64,000 nucleotides of DNA from Lachnospiraceae bacterium 3-1 (lineage in GTDB: Bacteria > Bacillota > Clostridia > Lachnospirales > Lachnospiraceae). Positions within the stretch are counted from its first letter, which is position 1. Every line of letters starts with the position of its first letter. The notes beneath the pieces were generated by a model that saw nothing but the letters and a program-made list of their open reading frames with translations, was not told the DNA's origin and made no database searches. The position numbers and the translations under genes were made by a program. Shown here in pieces: positions 19,459 through 28,200 of the stretch. Location of the stretch: NCBI GenBank assembly GCA_000403255.2, contig KE159591.1, forward strand, positions 431,216 through 495,215, read 5' to 3'.

Positions 19459-20212
19459 CGCCTGTCGTAATTACTGTAAGGGTATCAGAAATTTTCTGGT
19501 ACATTTCCTCATCGGTACCGCTTCCCTTATAAATCTGATGGAACACCTGCCCATCCTTAATAAACAGTACCCGCTTGGCACGGCTAGCTGCTTTCGTAGA
19601 ATGAGTTACCATTAAAATGGTCTGTCCTGCCCCATTTATTTCCTGAAACTGGGACAAAAGGCTTTCTGCCGCTTTCGAATCCAGCGCTCCGGTAGGCTCG
19701 TCTGCCAGAATAAGCTGAGGATTGGTAATCAAAGCACGTGCCACTGCTGCACGCTGTTTCTGTCCACCAGATACCTCATAGGGATACTTTCCTAAAATGG
19801 GCTTGATGCCAAGGCTCTCAGCGATAGGCATTAACCGCACCCGCATTTCATTGTAATTCTTCCCTGCAAGGACCAAGGGGAGAAAAATATTATCCTGGAT
19901 GTTAAAATTATCCAAAAGGTTAAAGTCCTGGAACACAAAGCCAAGATTTTCCCTTCGAAATGCTGACACCTGGGAATCCCGCAAGGTAGAAAGATTCTTT
20001 CCATTCAGCAGCACAAGTCCGGAAGTTGCTTTATCCAGCGCTGCTAAAATATTTAAAAGAGTAGTTTTCCCAGAACCGGATTCACCCATGATTGCCACAT
20101 ATTCTCCCTTTTCCACAGAAAAACTCACATCGGTGAGCGCCTGCACCTGATTTCCACCAAATCTTGTCGTATACACTTTTTTTACATTATTCACTTCTAA
20201 GATTGCCATCAT
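19442..20212 (-). CDS. BceA-like ABC transporter ATP-binding protein
   Basis: A 256-residue ATPase with Walker A GESGSGKTTLL near residue 44, Q-loop FQDFNLLDNF near 94, signature VSGGQKQRAAVARAL near 147 and Walker B LILADEPTGALDS near 170. It belongs to the MacB/BceA group that pairs with FtsX-type permeases, as encoded downstream. A GGAGG site precedes the start. A TATACT -10 about 60 bases upstream suggests that the ABC pair can be transcribed on its own, apart from the regulator genes. Confidence 0.93.
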   Translation of the reverse strand: MMAILEVNNVKKVYTTRFGGNQVQALTDVSFSVEKGEYVAIMGESGSGKTTLLNILAALDKATSGLVLLNGKNLSTLRDSQVSAFRRENLGFVFQDFNLLDNFNIQDNIFLPLVLAGKNYNEMRVRLMPIAESLGIKPILGKYPYEVSGGQKQRAAVARALITNPQLILADEPTGALDSKAAESLLSQFQEINGAGQTILMVTHSTKAASRAKRVLFIKDGQVFHQIYKGSGTDEEMYQKISDTLTVITTGGGQHE

Positions 20213-20299
20213 CGTCCTCCTTAATTTCTGTTGTTCTAATGACAGTATACCGATGATGGGAACCGTCTGCCTTAACTTTGACTTACATTTTCCCAGGAT

Positions 20300-20319
20300 T
20301 TCTTACGCTTTTGTAAGAA
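20300..20319 (-). terminator. Short hairpin after the MATE gene
   Basis: TTCTTAC and GTAAGAA form a perfect 7-bp stem with a six-base loop about 10 bases after the MATE stop. There is no U-tract, so termination would be weak. It could instead be a binding site upstream of the ABC pair. Confidence 0.35.
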
Positions 20320-20329
20320 TCAGAAAGTT

Positions 20330-21649
20330 TTAGCCAATCTGCCTTTTATAAGATAAGGATAAGATTAGTGTAAGCACAAAACACAGCCCTTCACTCAATA
20401 CTGCAGCCCACCAGATTCCTTCCCCCTGAAAAAGAGCTGTAAGTATCCACAGGCTGATTGCAACAAACAGCACTCCACGCCCCAGCGAGATAGACATAGA
20501 CGCTTTGGGATGTTCCACAGCAGTAAAAAATCCTCCTAGAATAATGTTACATCCACACAGCAAGAAAGAATACGAAACGATAGAAAAAATCCTTACAGAT
20601 TCAACACGCAGGTTCCCAAATTCCGGTGATACAAATAGGTTCACAAGGGGTTTTGCCAACATTCTGGATACTGCAAAGGCAGCAATGGAAAATATCGTTC
20701 CAAAATAAAGTGCATACTTAAGCAGCCGATGATACTGACCCACTGATTTTCTCCCATAATGATAACTTACCAACGGCTGAATCCCCTGGGTAATGCCAAC
20801 CATAGACATCACAACAATGGCGCTTACATATGTTACAATGGTATAACTTACCACTGCCTCTTCATTCAGAAAGGTAAGGATTGCATGATTATACAAAAAA
20901 ATTACAATACCAGGGGAGAGCTCCGTGATTCCAGAAGACAATCCAGTCTTTACGGTTCGACACAGTAACGGAAAAGAAGGAATAAATTTTACGAATTCCA
21001 TATGGGTTTTCCGGCTGCAAAAATGTGTCAGATATAAAACAACTACACTAAATTGGGAAATGCCTGTTGCAAAAGCTGCACCCCAGACGCCTTTGTGAAG
21101 CTGAATGACAAATAAATAATCCAATATGCAGTTCAGCACAGCCCCTGCTACCACAAACATAGTTGCTTTCATGGGATACCCATCTGTTTTCACCAGCACT
21201 TCTAAGGAGTAAGAGCAGACAAAAAAAATACTAAAGCAGGCGATTGTATTCAAATACGTCTGGACATAGGTAATGGTAAGGTCCGTGGCTCCTAAAAACA
21301 AAGCAATTTCCCGAGATTTCCACAATGTAATTCCCATAATCAAAATTGAAACAATACTTACCATTACAATATTCTGGGTAAATACCTCCTGGGCTTTCTT
21401 TTCCTTCTTTTGCCCCAGTAAAATGGCAATCATCGTTGATGAGCCTACTGCAAATAATAAAGCAACCGAAAACAGCAGGGTCAAAAAAGGCATCGCAATA
21501 TTTACCCCGGACAATGCCAGCTCTGATACTCCTCTGGCCACAAACAGCCCATCCACCATGGTGTAAAGGGCATACACCCATTGCGCCATCAATGATGGAA
21601 TGATAAACCGGAAAAAATCATGCTTGAGTGATTTTCCCTCTAATTTCAT
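20330..21649 (-). CDS. MATE family efflux transporter
   Basis: A 439-residue membrane protein with about 12 predicted segments and the two-fold MATE pattern (PSLMAQWVYALYTMVDGLFV at residues 15 to 34). MATE proteins export cationic drugs or metabolites using Na+ or H+ gradients. It lies between the sensor kinase and the BceAB-like transporter on the same strand, with 77-base and 118-base gaps, so it is probably part of the same regulated unit. The substrate is unknown. Confidence 0.9.
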   Translation of the reverse strand: MKLEGKSLKHDFFRFIIPSLMAQWVYALYTMVDGLFVARGVSELALSGVNIAMPFLTLLFSVALLFAVGSSTMIAILLGQKKEKKAQEVFTQNIVMVSIVSILIMGITLWKSREIALFLGATDLTITYVQTYLNTIACFSIFFVCSYSLEVLVKTDGYPMKATMFVVAGAVLNCILDYLFVIQLHKGVWGAAFATGISQFSVVVLYLTHFCSRKTHMEFVKFIPSFPLLCRTVKTGLSSGITELSPGIVIFLYNHAILTFLNEEAVVSYTIVTYVSAIVVMSMVGITQGIQPLVSYHYGRKSVGQYHRLLKYALYFGTIFSIAAFAVSRMLAKPLVNLFVSPEFGNLRVESVRIFSIVSYSFLLCGCNIILGGFFTAVEHPKASMSISLGRGVLFVAISLWILTALFQGEGIWWAAVLSEGLCFVLTLILSLSYKRQIG

Positions 21650-21725
21650 AATTGAACCTCCTGGATGAAATCCTTTTGTGGGTAAGAAACTAAAATTTTT
21701 TTACCGAAATTGCTAAAAATATGAA

Positions 21726-22796
21726 TCAAAACAGCAGTCTTACCTTTGTTCCCTTGCCTGTCTCCGATTCCAGCATAATCTTATGACCTAATTTATTCAA
21801 AATTTTCTGAACCAAATACAACCCTATACCAGAAGCCTTTTTGTCGCTTCTGCCATTATAGCCAGTATACCCTTTATCAAACACTCGCGGAAGATCTTCC
21901 GGGAGGATGCCGATTCCAGTGTCCTTAATCACAAGACATCCATTTTCCATATAAATAAAAATATTTCCAGAAGAAGTATACTTGATGGCATTACTCAAAA
22001 TTTGCTCCAGAACAAACACCAGCCATTTTTCATCTGTCACCGTTTTTACCTGCAAGGGCGTATAATGAAGCGTCAGATTTTTGCGAATAAACATAGGCGC
22101 ATACTTTCGCACCGCTTGACGGATGATAGGATCTAACTCATACTCCTGTAGGACGAAATCATGAATACTGCTGTTCAAACGCAGATACTGCAATACCATG
22201 TCCACATATTGCTCGATCTTAAACAACTCTGCCTCAATTTCCCGTTTCTGTGCATAATATTGTTCTATGGAAAGAAATTCTGTCTCTGTCCCCCACTCAT
22301 TCCCTGCCGCTCCCTCTTCGGAATATGGCTCTTGTGCACTAGGAAGCCCCTGTGTATCCATCTCCTGCTGCAAAAGTAAATGCATGGCTGCAATAGGGGT
22401 CTTAATCTGATGTGTCCATAAAGTAAAATAATCGGTCACTTCCGCTTTTTCCTGAATAATCTCTCCTACCTGGCGGATGCGTTCTATCTGGGCATTTTCC
22501 AGAAACATTTGATATATTTTCTCAATTTCATCCTCAGGCTCAGGGAGCTTTTCCGTCCCATTCTTCACTGCTTCTAGCTGCCATTCCAGCTCTTCCACCT
22601 TTTTGTGGTAACGAACGCTGTCTACCATCAGAACAATCACTGCAATTACCAAGCACAGACCAATGGCATAAACTGCAGGCTCCATGGGAAGCTGATACAA
22701 GTAGATAACCACTGCAAAGACGGTGCCAAAAATCAGATACATAAAAATTCCTACCTTGTGACGCCTCATATAAGCATTAATCCACCGCATAGCCAA
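21726..22796 (-). CDS. BceS-like sensor histidine kinase
   Basis: A 356-residue kinase with two N-terminal membrane segments (about residues 15 to 60) joined by a very short loop, as in intramembrane-sensing kinases that read the state of a BceAB transporter. The H-box is FTLWTHQIKTPIAAMHLLLQ near residue 128, with the phosphorylated His in THQIKTP. The ATPase domain has an N-box EQILSNAIKYT near 258, DTGIGI near 292 and GIGLYLV near 330. Its start overlaps the response regulator stop by 20 bp. Confidence 0.92.
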   Translation of the reverse strand: MAMRWINAYMRRHKVGIFMYLIFGTVFAVVIYLYQLPMEPAVYAIGLCLVIAVIVLMVDSVRYHKKVEELEWQLEAVKNGTEKLPEPEDEIEKIYQMFLENAQIERIRQVGEIIQEKAEVTDYFTLWTHQIKTPIAAMHLLLQQEMDTQGLPSAQEPYSEEGAAGNEWGTETEFLSIEQYYAQKREIEAELFKIEQYVDMVLQYLRLNSSIHDFVLQEYELDPIIRQAVRKYAPMFIRKNLTLHYTPLQVKTVTDEKWLVFVLEQILSNAIKYTSSGNIFIYMENGCLVIKDTGIGILPEDLPRVFDKGYTGYNGRSDKKASGIGLYLVQKILNKLGHKIMLESETGKGTKVRLLF

Positions 22797-23475
22797 TGCC
22801 TTTTCTCGTCTTTATCATATCAGCCACCCCTACTTCCTCTAACTTCTTGCGAAGCCGTGCTACATTTACCGTCAACGTATTGTCATCAATGAAGCTATCC
22901 GACTCCCACAACCGTTCCATCAGCTTATCTCTCGTCACAATTTTTCCCTTCTGCTCTAACAACGCCTTTAAGATTCCCATCTCATTTTTCGTCAGCTCTG
23001 TGCGCGCCCCCTCATAGCTTACAATTCCACGGCTGCTGTCAAAAATCATCCCCTTATGCTCCAGCAAATGATTCTCTCCAGCAAAATCATAAGTTCTTCG
23101 AAGCATTGCCTGTATCTTTGCCTGCAGCACATTCAAGTCAAATGGCTTGGCTACAAAATCGTCCCCTCCCATGTTTACTGCCATCACAATATTCATATTA
23201 TCTGAAGCAGAAGAAATAAAAATCACAGGTACTTTAGAAATCTTGCGAATCTCATCACACCAATGAAATCCATTATAAAACGGAAGAGAAATATCCATCA
23301 GCACAAGCTGCGGACTTTCTTTTACAAAAATCTGTGGCACATCCCGAAAATCTTCTACACACACCACCTCATATCCCCAGCTTTCCATATGATTCTTTAT
23401 GGCCCTGGCTATTACCTCATCGTCCTCTACTACCAACAATTTGTACACACACACGCCTCCCTGTATCCATCTCAT
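22777..23475 (-). CDS. OmpR-family response regulator
   Basis: A 232-residue regulator with a receiver domain (residues 1 to 120; acidic pair EDDE, phosphoacceptor in LVLMDISLP, Lys in VAKPFD) and a winged-helix DNA-binding domain. It is BceR-like and would activate the downstream ABC and MATE genes. Its start overlaps the stop of the alarmone synthetase gene by 4 bp, so the two are coupled. Confidence 0.92.
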   Translation of the reverse strand: MRWIQGGVCVYKLLVVEDDEVIARAIKNHMESWGYEVVCVEDFRDVPQIFVKESPQLVLMDISLPFYNGFHWCDEIRKISKVPVIFISSASDNMNIVMAVNMGGDDFVAKPFDLNVLQAKIQAMLRRTYDFAGENHLLEHKGMIFDSSRGIVSYEGARTELTKNEMGILKALLEQKGKIVTRDKLMERLWESDSFIDDNTLTVNVARLRKKLEEVGVADMIKTRKGIGYAVD

Positions 23476-24542
23476 CCCTTGGATTTATCAATCTTATTTC
23501 GGATTTCCTGCATCTGATAATCCAGCTCCTCTATGGAGTCTGCACAGACTTTCAACTGTCTTACAATCTCATCCGCATCCGCCACATCTTTCTTATACTT
23601 CAACTTATGTTCCAGACTAGCCCAAAAATCCATGGCAATGGTACGAAACTGCAATTCAACCTTCATATATTCTTTTTTATCCGACAGAAAAATAGGCACA
23701 CTCAAAATCAAATGAAGGCTTCGATACCCATTTGGTTTGGGTGATTTGATATAGTCCTTTTCCCTTACCAGAAAAATATCATCCTGACTGGTGAAAAGCC
23801 TGGCCAGACGGTAAATGTCATCTGGAAAAGAACAGATGACCCGAACTCCTGCCACATCTGTCAGATTTTCCCGGATACTTTCTACCGTAACGGGAAATCC
23901 TTTTCGGGCTAGCTTCTCAAAAATACTGGATGGAGATTTTAATCTGCTTTTAATGGACTCAAATGGATTCCTGTTATATTCCTGGGAAAACTCTTCATTC
24001 AATACCTTAAGCTTCGTCTCCACTTCCATGATAGCTGCACGATATTCCATCATCAGCCGGTTAAAAGGCTTTGCCTTACGTAATTGTTCCTCCTGCATCT
24101 GAATGATATGGGACTGCCGTTTCAGGACTTCCTCCTGTTCCTTCACCTTCTGCTCCAACTGATTTTTATAAGAAAATAATTCCACTGCATTTCGAATTCG
24201 GTTGCTGACAACAGAACCCTCAAAGGGCTTATGTATAAAATCAGAAACGCCCAGCTCAAAGCACTGATTTTCCGCTTCCACCGTAAATTCACCACTTATC
24301 ACAAGAACTGGAATCCGTTTTATCCATCCCATTTTTTTCATCTCTGCAATCACTGCATACCCATCCATTTTCGGCATCTGCAAATCCAGAAGAACAACCG
24401 CTGTCTCATTTTGGTATTCCTTCAATTTCTGCAAAGCCTGTTGTCCATCCTCTGCCAGCTCTACTACATAATCATCCTCTAATATATTCTTAAGCAACTC
24501 ACGATTGACTTCAACATCATCTACTACAATTATCCTCTGCAT
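23472..24542 (-). CDS. Receiver domain fused to RelQ-like (p)ppGpp synthetase
   Basis: A 356-residue protein. Residues 1 to 120 form a response regulator receiver (VVDDVEVN, phosphoacceptor in LLDLQMPKMDG, Lys in FIHKPFEG). A coiled-coil linker covers about 120 to 160. From about 175 it matches small alarmone synthetases: NPFESIKSRLKSPSSIFEKL, then ENLTDVAGVRVICSFPDDIY, PKPNGYRSLHLI and VELQFRTIAMDFWASLEHKL. The G-loop, catalytic Glu region and Tyr-stacking motif are kept, so it probably makes pppGpp or ppGpp under phosphorylation control. No hydrolase domain is present. An earlier in-frame GTG exists, but ATG at 24542 has GGAGAG upstream. It is co-transcribed with the BceRS-like pair. Confidence 0.9.
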   Translation of the reverse strand: MQRIIVVDDVEVNRELLKNILEDDYVVELAEDGQQALQKLKEYQNETAVVLLDLQMPKMDGYAVIAEMKKMGWIKRIPVLVISGEFTVEAENQCFELGVSDFIHKPFEGSVVSNRIRNAVELFSYKNQLEQKVKEQEEVLKRQSHIIQMQEEQLRKAKPFNRLMMEYRAAIMEVETKLKVLNEEFSQEYNRNPFESIKSRLKSPSSIFEKLARKGFPVTVESIRENLTDVAGVRVICSFPDDIYRLARLFTSQDDIFLVREKDYIKSPKPNGYRSLHLILSVPIFLSDKKEYMKVELQFRTIAMDFWASLEHKLKYKKDVADADEIVRQLKVCADSIEELDYQMQEIRNKIDKSKG

Positions 24543-24577
24543 CCTATTGCTCTCCGTTTGGAACTCATAATATGACA

Positions 24578-24609
24578 AATCCACTTGTCATTTTCATAAC
24601 AAGTGGATT
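24578..24609 (-). terminator. Hairpin between the DUF6465-like and alarmone synthetase genes
   Basis: AATCCACTTGT (24578-24588) pairs with ACAAGTGGATT (24599-24609). It is 26 bases after the Lys-rich protein's stop and ends 36 bases before the next start, with only a weak U-stretch, so some read-through is likely. Confidence 0.5.
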
Positions 24610-24634
24610 CCATATTCCCATATATCTTATCTTT

Positions 24635-25084
24635 CTACAGTGCAACACCGCCTGCAATCTTTTCATTGATTACATAATATGCCATACCCTCTTCTGGCTT
24701 TATATATAAACGAATCGATTTGATGGAAGACTCCCTGTGGCCTTCTGCAATGTAAGCCTGTTTTGCTTTTTCCAAAATTTCTTTCGTAAAAATCTCCTCA
24801 CCTTGAAACTGAAGGTAAATTTCTTCCACTTTTTCTGTTTTCTTAATTTCTGTCTTCTTAGCTGGAGATTTCTTTGCAGTCTTTTTAGCGGTAGTTTCTT
24901 TCTTAGCTGCTTCTTTTTTTGTCTCTTCTGCTTTTACCGCTGCTTTCTTCGGTTCCTCTGTCTTCTTTGTTGTGCTCTTTGTTTCTGTCTTAGCTGCTGT
25001 TTCTTTTACTGCAGCTTCCTGTTTTCCTTCCGCTGTTTTTGCTGCTGTTTTTACTGGGGTTACCTTCTCATCTTTCTTTTCCAT
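24635..25084 (-). CDS. Lys/Ala-rich histone H1-like protein, DUF6465-type
   Basis: A 149-residue protein in two parts. Residues 1 to about 88 are a low-complexity tail of Lys, Ala, Thr and Glu with AAKK and TAKK words, like eukaryotic H1 tails and bacterial AlgP/Hc1 proteins. Residues 89 to 149 form a small folded domain (EEIYLQFQGEEIFTKEILEK and KSIRLYIKPEEGMAYYVINE) that I recognise as DUF6465, widespread in Lachnospiraceae. The charged tail suggests nucleic acid or polyphosphate contact, but this is inference. It lies 21 bases after the HPr-like gene. Confidence 0.75.
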   Translation of the reverse strand: MEKKDEKVTPVKTAAKTAEGKQEAAVKETAAKTETKSTTKKTEEPKKAAVKAEETKKEAAKKETTAKKTAKKSPAKKTEIKKTEKVEEIYLQFQGEEIFTKEILEKAKQAYIAEGHRESSIKSIRLYIKPEEGMAYYVINEKIAGGVAL

Positions 25085-25105
25085 TCTTTATTTCCTCCCT
25101 GATTA

Positions 25106-25360
25106 TTACTGACAGACTAAAAATTTCTCCATTGCCAACAGTGCTTCCTCTTCATCGCTTCCATCGGCCACTATATTTACAGTCATTCCTTTTGACGGAT
25201 TAAATGCCATGATTCCCATAATACTCTTTGCATTGATTCTTGCCTCGCTGTTTTCCAATCTGATTTCACTGTCAAACTGACAAGCTACTTGCACAAGCTC
25301 TGCAATTGGATTACTGTACTCTTTTGCTACATTAGATACAATAATTTTTTTCTCGCTCAT
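25106..25360 (-). CDS. HPr/Crh-like protein lacking the catalytic His15
   Basis: An 84-residue HPr-fold protein. Numbering from the chosen Met, Pro18 and Ser46 (NAKSIMGIMAF) fall exactly where they do in HPr, but residue 15 is Tyr in place of the phosphorylated His and residue 17 is Asn in place of Arg. It therefore cannot carry phosphate between enzyme I and EII, while the HPr kinase site at Ser46 is kept, as in Bacillus Crh (Gln15). A role in carbon catabolite control with CcpA is the natural inference. The start at 25360 fits the family; an in-frame Met 20 codons earlier would add an unsupported extension. Confidence 0.82.
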   Translation of the reverse strand: MSEKKIIVSNVAKEYSNPIAELVQVACQFDSEIRLENSEARINAKSIMGIMAFNPSKGMTVNIVADGSDEEEALLAMEKFLVCQ

Positions 25361-25438
25361 CTTATCTCTCTTTCTCTGTAATGCTATCACATAACTATCA
25401 CATAACCTGCTCACCTTCACGTTCTATATACCGTAATA

Positions 25439-25467
25439 AATATAACCCAACCAAACTTCTTTTTCAA
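25439..25467 (-). promoter_or_regulatory. Promoter for the HPr-like and Lys-rich genes
   Basis: Minus-strand TTGAAA (25462-25467) and TATATT (25439-25444) with a 17-base spacer, about 80 bases before the HPr-like start. Confidence 0.65.
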
Positions 25468-25556
25468 GGGGGTTTCTGAAAAACTGGTAATTTCCACTGA
25501 AATAATGTCTTATACGCAAGAAAAACTGAACATTTTTTCAAATATTTTTTTGCGCA

Positions 25557-25724
25557 CAATTACAATTATCACCCTAAAGTACTATCCATATTTCTATTTT
25601 CTGTAAAAATGTTCAACACCCATAAAATGAATAGCCATGGACCCCACATGGCAGGTTACGTAACCGAAACGCTTCCTATTATCCCTTCGTTTCATAAGCA
25701 ATTATAATTATCTCACCAAAGTAC
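25557..25724 (+). repeat. Pair of 26-bp imperfect direct repeats
   Basis: The 26-base words at 25557-25582 and 25699-25724 agree at 22 positions (both begin CAATTA and end AAAGTAC). Between them lie a 12-bp perfect palindrome GGTTACGTAACC (25654-25665) and a GAAACG/CGTTTC stem (25666-25671 and 25688-25693), the latter a possible weak terminator for the CDF gene. There is no open frame in 25468-25729. The repeats could flank a lost element or be regulator sites. Confidence 0.45.
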
Positions 25725-25729
25725 CAATC

Positions 25730-26932
25730 TCATTCCTGTCTGTAATATGCTTTATCTACCTGGATTACCACAAAATGGTCATCGCCTAATTTCCGTTTTA
25801 CATGGTCTTGTATTTGTTGTATCAATTCCTCATCACTCATTCTATATTCATAAGGAATTACAATGTCAAAGATTAGATTCGTATGAGTGGGTCCTATCAC
25901 TACCCTAAAATCATGCATGGAAATTACAGGATCAATCTTCTTCACAATTTCTTCCAGATTCTTTTTCAAACTCAAAATATGTTTATCCTCTGTAACAACC
26001 GGGTCCATATGAATCACTGCGTCACAATTGAGCTTTCGGCGCAGCTCCATTTCTGTGTTATCAATCACATCATGCAGCTCTAATATATTCCCTTCTGCCG
26101 GAACCTCCGCATGGAGAGAAATCATCATCCTTCCTGGACCATAATCGTGAACCAGAAGATCATGTATGCCACATATCTCTTCCTGGGACAAAACGATTTC
26201 CTCAATCTGATGCACCAGCGTTGCCTCCGGCGCCTGGCCAAGAAGTGGATCTAAGGTTTCCTTTGCTGCGCTGATGCCTGCATAAAAAATAAAAATACCA
26301 ACCAAAACACCGCAGTAGCCATCCACCTTTAAGCCGGTTATCTCCCCCACAATAGAGGACAAAAGAACTGTGGTTGTGGCGCAGACATCACTCAAACTAT
26401 CTGTTGCTGTGGCACGCATAGCCGCAGAATCCACCCTTTTTCCAATTCTGTAATTATAATAAGCCATATAAATTTTAACAAGAATTGAAATTACCAAAAT
26501 AACTCCACTCAACATCCCAAATTGCACTGGCTGGGGATGCAAAATCTTACTTACCGAAGTTTTCACCAATTCAACAGCCATCAGAAGAATGGCTCCTGAC
26601 ACAATCAATCCAGCAATATATTCCATCCTCCCATGTCCGAAGGGATGGCCTATATCTGGCTTTGCTCCTGCCATTTTAAATCCTACCAGCGTCACACAGG
26701 AAGACCCTGCATCTGACAGGTTATTCACTGCATCTGCAGTAATAGAGATGGAATGGCTTATGGTTCCTGCCAAAAATTTTCCTAGAAACAAAAAAATGTT
26801 CAAAACAATCCCAACGATTCCGCAGAGCATTCCATATTGCTGTCGGACTTTCGGATTTTTTACATTTTCTTTTTCTTTTATCAACAAATTTATCAATATC
26901 GTTACCATATCTACCCTCTGGAGTTTTTCCAT
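25730..26932 (-). CDS. Cation diffusion facilitator family metal transporter
   Basis: A 400-residue membrane protein with six predicted segments. Metal-site motifs are visible: SITADAVNNLSDAGSS near residue 65, HPFGHGRMEY near 95 and TDSLSDVCATTTVL near 187. A cytoplasmic C-terminal domain follows from about 230, and it is longer than in the minimal family, ending in a second ferredoxin-like segment. CDF proteins expel Zn2+, Mn2+, Co2+ or Fe2+ in exchange for protons. The metal cannot be assigned with confidence. It appears to be a single-gene unit. Confidence 0.9.
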   Translation of the reverse strand: MEKLQRVDMVTILINLLIKEKENVKNPKVRQQYGMLCGIVGIVLNIFLFLGKFLAGTISHSISITADAVNNLSDAGSSCVTLVGFKMAGAKPDIGHPFGHGRMEYIAGLIVSGAILLMAVELVKTSVSKILHPQPVQFGMLSGVILVISILVKIYMAYYNYRIGKRVDSAAMRATATDSLSDVCATTTVLLSSIVGEITGLKVDGYCGVLVGIFIFYAGISAAKETLDPLLGQAPEATLVHQIEEIVLSQEEICGIHDLLVHDYGPGRMMISLHAEVPAEGNILELHDVIDNTEMELRRKLNCDAVIHMDPVVTEDKHILSLKKNLEEIVKKIDPVISMHDFRVVIGPTHTNLIFDIVIPYEYRMSDEELIQQIQDHVKRKLGDDHFVVIQVDKAYYRQE

Positions 26933-27063
26933 ATGATTGCTATCCCAAAATCAAGTTTTCCTATTATTATATGATTATTTTTTCTGTGATAGACTTTAAA
27001 TATGTATCTGCGCAAAGCTCCCGCAATAGTATACCATTTGTATGACTATATGCCAAAAAGAAT

Positions 27064-28200
27064 CTAATGGTATTTAGCTGTTGGAAGTTTTTTCCCTATA
27101 TAACCGATATAAATATTTTTTTCCCTGGGAACTGCATAGAAAAATATTCGTCCGGCATATCCGCCAGTATACCTGGTATGCCAGGAAAACAATTGGGTTC
27201 TCCCATCTGGAAGCTGAAAAGTATGCTCCTGTGAATACTGTTTCAATGTAGCTTCTGATTCAGGCGTTGCCTTCGTCAAAACATTTTTATCAAAATTTCC
27301 TTTCATTGACTCCCCAGCTCTCTGTAATTCTAACAGACGCTTATAAACCTGAGCTGCCCTGGCAATTAGTTCACCCATTTTCCGCTGTCCTCTCGGATGC
27401 AGATGCGCTTCTGGATTTTCTAAGATCAGCAATTCCCCCTTTTTTGCTTTCAGCAAAGCCAATACCACCGGAAGGACGTAAGAGATTCCAAATCCTACAT
27501 TCTGTGCCGTATAATAATCAGCTCCCATACTGCCCGCCTGGTGTACCATAAGTCCAATCCTATTACTATGTCCATATTCCTCCATACGCAAAGATACTCC
27601 TGGCGTAATCTCTCCCATCCAGCATTCTACCTGACGCAAAAGGCGGATATTCTCTTCCTCATCATATCGCACACATTCATTTTCCACTTCATCCAAACTA
27701 TGCGCTTGAAGATAATGAACTGCATATTCTCCATGGTTTCCCACCTGATTATTATCCCATACCTCATGGTATGACTTTTCATAACTACTCTGTGGTCCCA
27801 GACGATCGGCTGCTATGTAATGGAATCCGCTGTAAAACAAATTTATATTCTTCCAATCTTTCCTGACGATGTTCTCAATCCTGAGAAAATCTGCAGCAGC
27901 ATTATAAGCATATGCTGCATGGAGAAAACCTTCCTCATCCCTGACCGTAATATGTATGGTATTTTCTTCCGAATCTGTATACAATACATCTTTTCCAATT
28001 CCAAGATTTGTATATTTTCCATTCAAGTAGATTCCCTTCTCCAATGCATTCTGCTCATAAGACTGACGTAATAAAAGAAACATCTGAATTAACGTAGATT
28101 TTCCCATACTATTAACGCCTGAAAATAAGTTCAAATTGGAAAATTCCATGTCAACATGTTCAAAACATTTAAAATTATCTGCTTTCATTTGTTGTATCAT
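27064..28200 (-). CDS. AAA ATPase, DUF3696/OLD-like, partner of a DUF262 protein
   Basis: A 378-residue SMC/ABC-type ATPase. Walker A is GVNSMGKSTLI at residues 28 to 38, and the late motif LLILENPEAHLHPRGQRKMG near 255 combines Walker B with the conserved His-Pro signature of OLD/RecF-like ATPases. The C-terminal stretch has features of DUF3696. There is no Toprim domain, unlike OLD nucleases. Its start overlaps the end of the DUF262 gene by 26 bp, so the two act together. A defence or DNA-surveillance role is inferred from the families, not shown. Confidence 0.8.
   Translation of the reverse strand: MIQQMKADNFKCFEHVDMEFSNLNLFSGVNSMGKSTLIQMFLLLRQSYEQNALEKGIYLNGKYTNLGIGKDVLYTDSEENTIHITVRDEEGFLHAAYAYNAAADFLRIENIVRKDWKNINLFYSGFHYIAADRLGPQSSYEKSYHEVWDNNQVGNHGEYAVHYLQAHSLDEVENECVRYDEEENIRLLRQVECWMGEITPGVSLRMEEYGHSNRIGLMVHQAGSMGADYYTAQNVGFGISYVLPVVLALLKAKKGELLILENPEAHLHPRGQRKMGELIARAAQVYKRLLELQRAGESMKGNFDKNVLTKATPESEATLKQYSQEHTFQLPDGRTQLFSWHTRYTGGYAGRIFFYAVPREKNIYIGYIGKKLPTAKYH

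Noticed and set aside
24737-25102. Cys/Phe-rich open frame opposite the Lys-rich gene
   Set aside because: It is the antisense shadow of Lys and Ala codons and has no support as a gene.
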